A stretch of 64,000 bases of DNA from the NCBI RefSeq assembly GCF_000688255.1, contig NZ_JHYS01000002.1, forward strand, positions 186,001-250,000, written 5' to 3'. Position numbers and translations under genes: made by a program. The stretch comes from Simplicispira psychrophila DSM 11588. Its GTDB lineage: Bacteria; Pseudomonadota; Gammaproteobacteria; Burkholderiales; Burkholderiaceae_C. Positions 41,611 to 48,783 of this stretch are shown in pieces; within the stretch, counting starts at the first letter, position 1; every line of letters begins with the position of its first letter. Under the pieces are notes generated by a model. It saw nothing but the letters and a program-made list of their open reading frames with translations, searched no databases and was not told the DNA's origin.

Positions 41611-42804
41611 TTAGAACTGACCCGGGTCAAACGGCAGCGGGTGCTGCGGCTCCTCGGGTGGCCACGTGCCGTGTTGGGTGCGCAGGGCAAACCAGCGGTG
41701 CATGGCGGCGTCGTCTACGGCGTATTCGCTGCGGGCTGACTTCCACACCAAGGCCGGTGTGCGCTGGCGCAGTGACTCCAGCGCGTTTTGTGCTTTGGGC
41801 GGCGTCACGGGTTGGCCGGTTTTGTCAGCATAAAAGCGCAGCGCCTCGGCGTCGTAAGGGCGAAACCTTTGGCCTTGTTCCAGCAAGCGCCACAGCACCG
41901 CCTGCTCCAGCGGTTTAAGCCCCAGGTATTCCGATTCCATTTGCGCTTCGTCTTGGGCCTGGCGCTGGTGCGCTGCCTCCAGCACGGCGGGCTCAAACCG
42001 CGTTTGCAGGTCGGCCAAGGGGTTGAGTGCTTGACCGACCGCCGCCATAAAAAACTGCGGACGATGGCCAAAGCTGGCAAATGCCGTGGCCAGAGCGGCG
42101 CTGTCCACCGGCTGCAAGTCGGGGTGCTGTTGTTCAATCAGCTGCACCACATGCGCAATGAAGTCGGGGCCCAGTTCTGGCATGCGCTGAATTTGCGAGC
42201 CGTAGAAGGGCGCCCCATTGGTGTTGACCAGACGCAGCAGTTTGTCGCGATCCGAGCCCGACATGATCAGCATCAGGTGGATGTCACCGGGGCGGTTGAG
42301 CTGATCGCGGGCTGACTTGAGGGCGGTCATGGCTGCTTCGCCGGCCTCGCTGGTCAGTGCGTGCTGGGCCTCGTCGATGATCAGCGCCACCGGGGCCTTG
42401 GCCGATTGGTGCAATGCGCGCAGTGCTTCGGTCAGCGTTGCGCCGTCCATCTTCCCGATCTTGCTGGTGTCGATCTTGAGTACGCCGGCAATCGTCACGT
42501 TCTCCAGTCCCGATGCGCGCGCCGCCTTGGCCACAGGCCCTAACTGCTGGATCAGCGTCCGGCCAATCGCTTCGGCGATCAGGTCGCCCGGATCGCGCCG
42601 CTGGTCGGCCCACAGATCGACATACACCACCACCGCGCCGTCTTGCTCCAATGCGGGTTGCAGGTCGGCTTGTAAGAAGGTGGATTTACCGGTGCGCCGG
42701 GGTGCCGCCAAGAACAGGCCGTTGTGCGCATCGCCCAACAAGCCCTTGCCCTGCAAGGCGGTGACCAAGTCTTGTGCCAGTGCGCGGCGGGGAAAGTGAA
42801 TCAT
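41611..42804 (-). CDS. AAA/archaeal-ATPase-like protein
   Basis: 397 residues. Walker A is Ala-Pro-Arg-Arg-Thr-Gly-Lys-Ser-Thr near residue 35 and Walker B is Leu-Ile-Ile-Asp-Glu-Ala-Gln-His near 142. Sensor-like Ile-Met-Ser-Gly-Ser-Asp-Arg follows near 180, and the C-terminus (Tyr-Ala-Val-Asp-Asp-Ala-Ala-Met-His-Arg-Trp-Phe) fits a winged helix. This resembles the ORC/archaeal ATPase group often found with toxins or mobile DNA; function unknown. Its start and ribosome site lie in nested inverted repeats, implying tight control. Confidence 0.82.
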   Translation of the reverse strand: MIHFPRRALAQDLVTALQGKGLLGDAHNGLFLAAPRRTGKSTFLQADLQPALEQDGAVVVYVDLWADQRRDPGDLIAEAIGRTLIQQLGPVAKAARASGLENVTIAGVLKIDTSKIGKMDGATLTEALRALHQSAKAPVALIIDEAQHALTSEAGEAAMTALKSARDQLNRPGDIHLMLIMSGSDRDKLLRLVNTNGAPFYGSQIQRMPELGPDFIAHVVQLIEQQHPDLQPVDSAALATAFASFGHRPQFFMAAVGQALNPLADLQTRFEPAVLEAAHQRQAQDEAQMESEYLGLKPLEQAVLWRLLEQGQRFRPYDAEALRFYADKTGQPVTPPKAQNALESLRQRTPALVWKSARSEYAVDDAAMHRWFALRTQHGTWPPEEPQHPLPFDPGQF

Positions 42805-42806
42805 GG

Positions 42807-42859
42807 CTTTTATCCTGAATTATCAAAAAACTGATAATTTATCGTTTGCCGGATAAAAG
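42807..42859 (-). promoter_or_regulatory. Nested inverted repeats over the AAA-ATPase leader
   Basis: Outer arms CTTTTATCC (42859-42851 in the transcript) and GGATAAAAG (42815-42807); inner arms ATTATCA and TGATAAT (42838-42832, 42825-42819) around a 6-nt loop. The last outer arm contains the AGGA ribosome site, two bases from the ATG. It may be an operator, an RNA hairpin that blocks translation, or both. Confidence 0.6.
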
Positions 42860-42891
42860 TCAATAAATGCTGGAATGTGGGTGGGACGACC

Positions 42892-44358
42892 TCACCCCGC
42901 CTGCACTTGGTTTCTTCCTTGCAGTTTTGCGCGGTACAGCTGGGCGTCGGCGGCGGCAATCATGGCGTCGATGTTGTCGATGACCACGGTGGAGACGCCG
43001 ATGCTGATGGTGATGGAGACCTGCTTGCCGTCGAATTCGAAGCGCTCTGCCGCCAGCTGCTGGCGGAAAGCGTCGAACAGCGCGAGCGCCTCCTGGGGCG
43101 GCAGGTTGGGCGCGATGATGCAGAACTCTTCGCCGCCAAAGCGCGACACCACGTCACTGGTGCGGAAACGCGCTTTCAGCAACTGACCGACGCGCGCCAG
43201 CACTTCGTCGCCGGCGTCGTGGCCCCAGGTGTCGTTGATGCGCTTGAAGTGGTCGATATCGAGCATGGCCACTGCCAGCGGCGTGCCGTGGCGCCGGGCG
43301 CCGGCGACCAGGGGCACACCCAAGCGCAGCAGTTGGCGGCGGTTGTCGAGCCCGGTGAGAAAGTCGGTGGTCGCGGCCTGTTCGGCGCTGACCATCTTCT
43401 GGTAGGTCAGGGCGTTGGCCAGGGCGATGGAGATTTTGGCGGCGAACACTTCCAGCAGCTTGCGGTCGCTTTCATCGGCCAAGCCCAGGCCGCCGTGCAG
43501 TAGCGCCGCCGTTGCCCTGGTGTCGCCGGTGTCCAGATAGAGCACGGTGTATTCCCCGGTCAGTTGGCTTTTTTGCTGTTGCAGCGCTTGGCGCACCACC
43601 TCGAGCATGGCCGGGTCGCAGCAATTGCCGTCCGCATCCTCGTGCATGTTGCAGCCGCAGCATTCGCCGGTGCTGGCCAGAACGCGGATGCCGTTGTCGT
43701 CCGGTGGGTTGTCGTGCAGCTTGTCGGGATCGTATTGCACGCAGATGATGCCGTTGGGCTGGCAGCCCAGAAAGGCCGACAACTGGGTCAGTACGCCAGC
43801 CGCAAACTGCTGCAAGGAGTGCACCTGGAACAGCGTGCTGGTGCTGTCGAGTATCTTTTCCAGCCCCTTGCGGGTCTTGTCCAGTGCGACGATGGTTTCG
43901 TAAGAGCGCAAGGCTGCCACCACGGTGGTGAACAGTTTTTGCGCCGTCAGTTCGCTCTTGGCTTTGTAGTCGTTGATGTCGTAATCGACGATGACTTGTT
44001 CTTCGGGCGCTTGCCCTGGCTGGCCGGTGCGCAGGATGATGCGCGTGGCGATGTTGCCCAATTCTGTGCGGATCACCGACACCAAGCGCAGGCCGGCATC
44101 GTCGGTTTCCATCACCACGTCGAGCAGCACCACGGCAATGTCGCGCTCGCTCTCCAGCAGGGCGCGTGCCTCGGCGGCGGAGTGGGCCGAGAGCAGTTCG
44201 ATGCCCCGGCCCTTGTAGCGCATCTTGCCCAGAATCAACCGGGTGACGGCGTGGACTTCGACATCGTCATCGACGATCAAGACGCGCCAGTCGCGCAACA
44301 GCGGTGTGACGCTGGCCTGCGGGCTGGCAGGCTTGAGCTTGAGGGGCGTGGCATTCAT
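42892..44358 (-). CDS. Response regulator with DUF3369 and GGDEF domains
   Basis: 488 residues: REC (25-150; phospho-acceptor Asp in Val-Val-Leu-Leu-Asp-Val-Val near 80, Lys in Tyr-Lys-Ala-Lys near 132), DUF3369 (160-320) and GGDEF (330-488) with an intact Gly-Gly-Glu-Glu-Phe near residue 405. It is predicted to make cyclic di-GMP when phosphorylated by the kinase encoded just upstream, whose stop overlaps its start (ATGA). The DUF3369 part carries a dense cysteine cluster (Glu-Cys-Cys-Gly-Cys ... Asn-Cys-Cys-Asp) near 228-245 that could bind metal or respond to redox. Confidence 0.92.
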   Translation of the reverse strand: MNATPLKLKPASPQASVTPLLRDWRVLIVDDDVEVHAVTRLILGKMRYKGRGIELLSAHSAAEARALLESERDIAVVLLDVVMETDDAGLRLVSVIRTELGNIATRIILRTGQPGQAPEEQVIVDYDINDYKAKSELTAQKLFTTVVAALRSYETIVALDKTRKGLEKILDSTSTLFQVHSLQQFAAGVLTQLSAFLGCQPNGIICVQYDPDKLHDNPPDDNGIRVLASTGECCGCNMHEDADGNCCDPAMLEVVRQALQQQKSQLTGEYTVLYLDTGDTRATAALLHGGLGLADESDRKLLEVFAAKISIALANALTYQKMVSAEQAATTDFLTGLDNRRQLLRLGVPLVAGARRHGTPLAVAMLDIDHFKRINDTWGHDAGDEVLARVGQLLKARFRTSDVVSRFGGEEFCIIAPNLPPQEALALFDAFRQQLAAERFEFDGKQVSITISIGVSTVVIDNIDAMIAAADAQLYRAKLQGRNQVQAG

Positions 44359-46289
44359 ACGCGGGGTTCCGAAGAGGGTGTCGAAGGGGTGGTTGGCGAT
44401 GAGGTGTCGGCCAAACTGCGTGGCAAATGCAGGGTAAAGGTTGTCCCTTGTCCTGGGCGGCTGTCCAGCGCCAGCGTGCCTTTGAGCGCTTGGGTGACGA
44501 TGCTGTGCACGATGTGCAGGCCCAGGCCGCTGCCGCCGCTGGAGCGGCGGGTGGTGAAGAAGGGCTCGAACACGCGCACGTGCAGTTCGGGCGGAATGCC
44601 TTTGCCGTCGTCCCGGAAGATCAGGCGCAGCTGCGCGCCATCGACAGCCGCCACGGCCACCACAGTGATGTCGATATGCCCGGTCTGCTCGGGCGTGAAG
44701 GCGTGGAACAGGGCATTCATCACCAGATTGGTCAGCACTTGTGAAAACGCCCCTGGCAGGCTGTCCAGGGTCAGCGCCGGCGGGCAGTTGACACGGATCT
44801 CGATGTGCGATTTTTTCAGGTGTGGGCGCAGGCTGAGCAGCACTTCGTCGATGTAGCTGGCCACGGCGAAGGAGCGGCGCTCGCCGCCGGTCTGGTCCAC
44901 GGCCACCTGTTTGAAGCTCTGGATCAGGTCGGCCGCGCGCTGGCTGTTCAGTGTCATCAACTGGGTGGCTTGGCGGGCGGTGGCGAAGTAGTCGCTCAGG
45001 CCTTCTTCGCTGAGGTCACCGGCCTGGTAGGCGCGGTCGGTTTTTTGTGTTTCGGCGTCGAGATGGGTCGCGGCGGACAGCGTGACACCAATCGGCGTGT
45101 TGACCTCGTGCGCCACGCCGGCCACCAGGCCACCCAGGGCGGCGAGTTTTTCTACCTGTACCAGTTCGTCCTGCATCTGTTGTTGCTGGGCCAGGGCGCG
45201 TTCGGCCTGCTGCTTGGCCGCTACCAAGTCCTGCCGTGTCTGCTCCCGCTCGGTCACATCGCGCAGGGTGACGGTGGCCAGTCTTTCGGCGGCTTCGCCG
45301 CTGTGCGACAAACTGATTTCAACCAAGGCCTGGCTGCCGTCGCGCTTCAACGCACTCAAGGCCAGGCCGCCGCCCATCGGCCGGTGGCGTGCCTGGGTGA
45401 AGTAGTTGGCACGCTGTACGCTGTGCACTTCACGGTAGTTGGGCGGGATCAGTTGTTCCACGGTCAGACCGAGCAGTTCGCTGCTGCTGTAGCCAAAAAA
45501 TTTCTCGGCCATGTGGTTGACGCGCACGATACGGCCATTGGGCGCTACCGACAGCATGGCATCGGGGGCGGTATCGAGCAGCAGGTCGAGTCGCTGGCGG
45601 GTGTGGCGGATGGTGGCATGGGCCACCACCAGGTTGTTCAGAAAGCGCAGCAAGGCCAGGGTGGCAAAGATCATCGCGGCGATCACCAACGCGCCGCCGA
45701 TCTGCGAAAAGCGCACCGCCTCGGCATGGATAGCTTTGGCTGTTTCCAGTGTGAGCTGCGCTCGCACCACAGCCCGGCCGTTCAATTGGGCCAAGGCCTT
45801 GAGCGCAGGGGCGTCATCGATCTTGACCACGGCATCAATCTCTGCCGAGCTGGCGCCGGCAGCCACCATCGGCGCCACCCTTTGGTATTTGGCGGCGTAG
45901 TCTTCCAGCGTGGCCCGCACCTGGGCCAGCGCCAACTTGTCCTCGGGCACGCGCAGCAAGTTCTCCAAGTGAGCGAACTGCACGCGAAAGCCGGCGATAT
46001 CGGCCTCAATTTTTGCTTGGTAACGCGGCAGGTCACCCCGTAGCACCAGGTTTTTGAAATTGTGGATAAAGCCGCCGTAGCCGATGTGCCGGGTGATTTC
46101 GGTCTGAGCCTCACCAATGGCTGTGGCGCGTGCGTTGTGCTCTTCCCAAGCCGTTTCTACCGCCTGAAAACGCAGCAGACTGAGCGCGCCAAAAATCAGC
46201 GCCAGCAGGATCACCATTGCGCCACACAGCGCGATCAGGTGCGTTTGGCGGCGGTGGGTGGTGGCTGAGGTATCGGGATGCGGTGACAT
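44355..46289 (-). CDS. Membrane sensor histidine kinase with PAS domain
   Basis: 644 residues from the ATG at 46289. TM1 (residues 17-38), a ~170-residue periplasmic helical sensor, TM2 (~210-232), PAS (245-365), coiled coil, then the kinase core. The phospho-acceptor His is in Val-Ala-His-Glu-Val-Asn-Thr-Pro near 415 and the N box is Leu-Thr-Asn-Leu-Val-Met-Asn-Ala-Leu near 535. The G boxes are Asp-Asp-Gly-Lys-Gly-Ile and Gly-Ser-Gly-Leu-Gly-Leu near 580-610. The partner is the DUF3369-GGDEF regulator downstream. The start is 7 bp after the moaC stop, so co-transcription with moaC is likely. Confidence 0.92.
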   Translation of the reverse strand: MSPHPDTSATTHRRQTHLIALCGAMVILLALIFGALSLLRFQAVETAWEEHNARATAIGEAQTEITRHIGYGGFIHNFKNLVLRGDLPRYQAKIEADIAGFRVQFAHLENLLRVPEDKLALAQVRATLEDYAAKYQRVAPMVAAGASSAEIDAVVKIDDAPALKALAQLNGRAVVRAQLTLETAKAIHAEAVRFSQIGGALVIAAMIFATLALLRFLNNLVVAHATIRHTRQRLDLLLDTAPDAMLSVAPNGRIVRVNHMAEKFFGYSSSELLGLTVEQLIPPNYREVHSVQRANYFTQARHRPMGGGLALSALKRDGSQALVEISLSHSGEAAERLATVTLRDVTEREQTRQDLVAAKQQAERALAQQQQMQDELVQVEKLAALGGLVAGVAHEVNTPIGVTLSAATHLDAETQKTDRAYQAGDLSEEGLSDYFATARQATQLMTLNSQRAADLIQSFKQVAVDQTGGERRSFAVASYIDEVLLSLRPHLKKSHIEIRVNCPPALTLDSLPGAFSQVLTNLVMNALFHAFTPEQTGHIDITVVAVAAVDGAQLRLIFRDDGKGIPPELHVRVFEPFFTTRRSSGGSGLGLHIVHSIVTQALKGTLALDSRPGQGTTFTLHLPRSLADTSSPTTPSTPSSEPRV

Positions 46290-46296
46290 GGCAGGC

Positions 46297-46797
46297 TCAG
46301 ACCGCCCCAGATGACGCCACAAAACTACCGGATTTGCCACCATGCTTTTCCAGCACGCGCACGTCGTGAATGGACATGCCGCGGTCGGCCGCTTTGCACA
46401 TGTCGTAGATGGTGAGCAGGGCCACCTGCACCGCGGTCAGGGCTTCCATTTCGACGCCGGTGGGGCCAACGGTTTCTACCGTTGCGGTGCAATAGATGCC
46501 GCAAGCGCCCGGCTGGTATGCACTGGCAGCTTTGAATTCGATAGCAATACGGGTCAGCGCCAGCGGGTGGCACAAGGGAATCAGGTCGCTGGTTTTTTTG
46601 GCGCCTTGGATGCCGGCGATGCGGGCGATGCCGAGCACGTCACCTTTTTTGGCGGTGCCGGCGTCGATCAGCGCCAGGGTGCTGGGCCGCATTTCAATGC
46701 GCCCGCCGGCGACCGCTATGCGGTGCGTGGCGGCTTTGGCGGCGACGTCAACCATGTGGGCCTGGCCCTGGGCGTCAAAGTGGGTGAGTGCAGACAT
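46297..46797 (-). CDS. moaC: Cyclic pyranopterin monophosphate synthase (MoaC)
   Basis: 166 residues from the ATG at 46797. MoaC converts 3',8-cH2GTP to cyclic pyranopterin monophosphate in molybdenum-cofactor synthesis (cytoplasm). Hallmarks: Met-Val-Asp-Val near residue 15, [13 protein letters not shown] near 68, [10 protein letters not shown] near 113 and the catalytic Lys in Tyr-Asp-Met-Cys-Lys-Ala near 133. No other moa genes are in the window. It is divergent from the M48 protease. Confidence 0.95.
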   Translation of the reverse strand: MSALTHFDAQGQAHMVDVAAKAATHRIAVAGGRIEMRPSTLALIDAGTAKKGDVLGIARIAGIQGAKKTSDLIPLCHPLALTRIAIEFKAASAYQPGACGIYCTATVETVGPTGVEMEALTAVQVALLTIYDMCKAADRGMSIHDVRVLEKHGGKSGSFVASSGAV

Positions 46798-46909
46798 GGT
46801 GGTGAGCGTGTGAAACAGTGGGAAACATTCAAAGGACGGGGGCATCATACGGCCATGCTTTATCCCCTTTGCACGTTGCCGCGCTCCGCAATTATCCGTC
46901 GGCTGGCGC

Positions 46910-46978
46910 GCCAATTTTTAGAGCCAAAATGGCCTGTAGCCCAATCTATGCGTGCGCTTCTAGCTTCTGTATTAGTAG
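46910..46978 (+). repeat. Dispersed repeat carrying the M48 protease start codon
   Basis: TTTTTAGAGCCAAAATGGCC, TGTAGCCCAATCTATG, GCGCTTCTAGCTTCTG and ATTAGTAG. The ATG of the protease (46948) and the codons for the first ten residues of its signal peptide lie within this copy. Confidence 0.7.
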
Positions 46979-48462
46979 CATATGCCGCCTGCGCCATGCT
47001 GCCAGCCGCCGCACAGTCGGGCTTGCCGACTTTGGGCGATGGCAGTGATCTGACAGTGGGCGACGAGCGCCGGCTGGGCGACCGCATCATTCGCCAGCTG
47101 TACCGCGACCCGGACTACATTGATGACGCGGTGCTGGACGAGTATGTGCAGGGCGTGTGGCAGGCGTTGCTGGTGGCAGCACGCGCGCGTGGCGAGTTGT
47201 CGCCCGAGCTGGACGAGCGCTTTGCTTGGGAGGTGCTGCTGGGGCGCGACCGCACAGTAAATGCGTTTGCGCTGCCGGGCGGTTACTTGGGCGTGCATCT
47301 GGGATTGATCGGCGTGGTGGGCAGCCGCGATGAGCTGGCCTCGGTGCTGGCGCACGAGCTGAGCCATGTCACGCAGCGCCATATCTCGCGCCTGATGACC
47401 CGCCAGGGACGCCAGACGCCGCTGATGCTCGGAGCGATGGTCCTGGGCGCGCTGGCCGCGAGCAAAAACCCGGCGGCGGCGCAGGCGATGATGGTCGGCG
47501 GCCAAGCGCTGCTGGCGCAAAACCAGTTGAATTTTTCACGCGACATGGAGCGTGAGGCGGACCGCATTGGCTACGGCCTGATGGCGCCGGCGGGGTTTGC
47601 GCCGCAGGGCTTTGTCGGCATGTTCGACAAGTTGCAGCAGGCCAATCGCTTGAACGACAACGGCTCTTGGCCGTATCTGCGCAGCCACCCGCTGACCTCG
47701 CAGCGCGTGGCCGATATGCAGTCGCGCCAGCCGCCGGGCAGCAGCGCCGCGTTGCCGCAGCCCCATTTTGAGGACGCGATGCTGGCGGCGCGGGCGCGGG
47801 TGCTGTCCAACCCGGGTATCGATGTGTGGCGCCAGTGGCTGGCCGAGCCGCAAGGCAGTGGCTTTGCCGCGCTGGCGCCGGTGCGCCAGAGCGCGGTGCT
47901 GTATGCCGCCGTGCTGGTGGCCAGCCAGTTGCGCGAACCGGTGGCGGCGCGCCCGCTGCTGCCGCGTTTGTTGGCGCTGGTCAGCGGTGATGCACCGGCG
48001 CGGCGCCAGGCGCAGTTGTTGGCCGCCGAGGTCGAACTGGCTGCGGGGGAAGCCGAGGCCGCACTGCGCGCCGTGCCGGAGGGCAGCGGGCGGCCCGAGT
48101 TGCTGCTGCGGGCGCAGGCGTTGCTGCACACGCCGCGTGCCCGCGTGGGCATGGATGCAGAGGTGGCGCAGGTCACCGGGCGCTTGCAGACCCGGGTGGC
48201 GACGCACCCGCAGGATGCCGGTGCGTGGCAGCTGCTGGCCAGCCTGTGGCAGGCCCAGGGCCAGGCGCTGCGGGCGGTGCGCGCTGAGGCCGAGGCCCAG
48301 GCGGTGCACTATGACTACGCGGCGGCGGTGGACCGTTTTCGGGCCGGACAGGAGCTGGCGCGCCATAGCCGCGCGCCTGGTGATTTTGTCGAAGCCTCGA
48401 TCATCGATACGCGCCTGCGCGCGCTGCAATCACTGCTTCGTGAACAGACCGCCGAGCGCTGA
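46948..48462 (+). CDS. M48-family metalloprotease, BepA-like, periplasmic
   Basis: 504 residues from the ATG at 46948, giving a Sec signal peptide that ends near Ala-Ala-Ala-Gln-Ser. The frame stays open far upstream, but that part overlaps moaC antisense. The zinc site is His-Glu-Leu-Ser-His near residue 136, with a Glu ligand in Arg-Glu-Ala-Asp near 200. The C-terminal half is a helical TPR-like region, as in E. coli BepA (YfgC), which controls outer-membrane protein assembly with BAM/LptD. The start region is repeat-derived, and the 3' end overlaps the convergent holin-like gene by 33 bp. Confidence 0.9.
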   Translation: MRALLASVLVAYAACAMLPAAAQSGLPTLGDGSDLTVGDERRLGDRIIRQLYRDPDYIDDAVLDEYVQGVWQALLVAARARGELSPELDERFAWEVLLGRDRTVNAFALPGGYLGVHLGLIGVVGSRDELASVLAHELSHVTQRHISRLMTRQGRQTPLMLGAMVLGALAASKNPAAAQAMMVGGQALLAQNQLNFSRDMEREADRIGYGLMAPAGFAPQGFVGMFDKLQQANRLNDNGSWPYLRSHPLTSQRVADMQSRQPPGSSAALPQPHFEDAMLAARARVLSNPGIDVWRQWLAEPQGSGFAALAPVRQSAVLYAAVLVASQLREPVAARPLLPRLLALVSGDAPARRQAQLLAAEVELAAGEAEAALRAVPEGSGRPELLLRAQALLHTPRARVGMDAEVAQVTGRLQTRVATHPQDAGAWQLLASLWQAQGQALRAVRAEAEAQAVHYDYAAAVDRFRAGQELARHSRAPGDFVEASIIDTRLRALQSLLREQTAER

Positions 48463-48783
48463 TTCGATCACCAGGCCAAGGGCGGAATACAGCAGCGAGC
48501 CCAGCAGCGCCGCGCCAAAGCCGCGCACATAAAAGCCGTCGAGGACGCCCGCAGCGGCCCAGAACATCAGCGCGTTGATGACGAACAGAAACAGCCCGAC
48601 GGTAACGATAGTGACCGGCAAAGTTAGCACCACCAACACCGGACGCAGTACCGCGTTGAACAGGCCAATCACAAAGGCGGCGATCAAAGCGGCGCTGAAG
48701 CTGCGGACTTCGACGCCGCTGTAGAGGTAGGCCACCAGCAGCAGCGCGGCGGCGCTGAGCAGCCATTGGGTGAGGAGTTTCAT
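48430..48783 (-). CDS. Four-helix membrane protein (phage-holin-4 superfamily)
   Basis: 117 residues from the ATG at 48783 (ATGA overlap with the TerD gene upstream). Four hydrophobic segments and the family pattern Gly-Leu-Phe-Asn-Ala-Val-Leu-Arg-Pro-Val-Leu near residue 38 and Phe-Val-Ile-Asn-Ala-Leu-Met-Phe near 67 identify the PF04020-type small membrane proteins. The 'holin' name is historic; there is no phage context here. Last gene of the minus-strand Ter operon; probably inner membrane, role unknown. Its last 33 bases also encode the end of the M48 protease on the other strand. Confidence 0.85.
   Translation of the reverse strand: MKLLTQWLLSAAALLLVAYLYSGVEVRSFSAALIAAFVIGLFNAVLRPVLVVLTLPVTIVTVGLFLFVINALMFWAAAGVLDGFYVRGFGAALLGSLLYSALGLVIESALGGLFTKQ

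Noticed and set aside
46342-46947. Upstream extension of the M48 protease frame
   Set aside because: It overlaps moaC antisense and would bury the signal peptide in the interior.
48430-48783. Prophage from the 'phage holin' annotation
   Set aside because: The family is widespread in ordinary chromosomes and no other phage gene is nearby.
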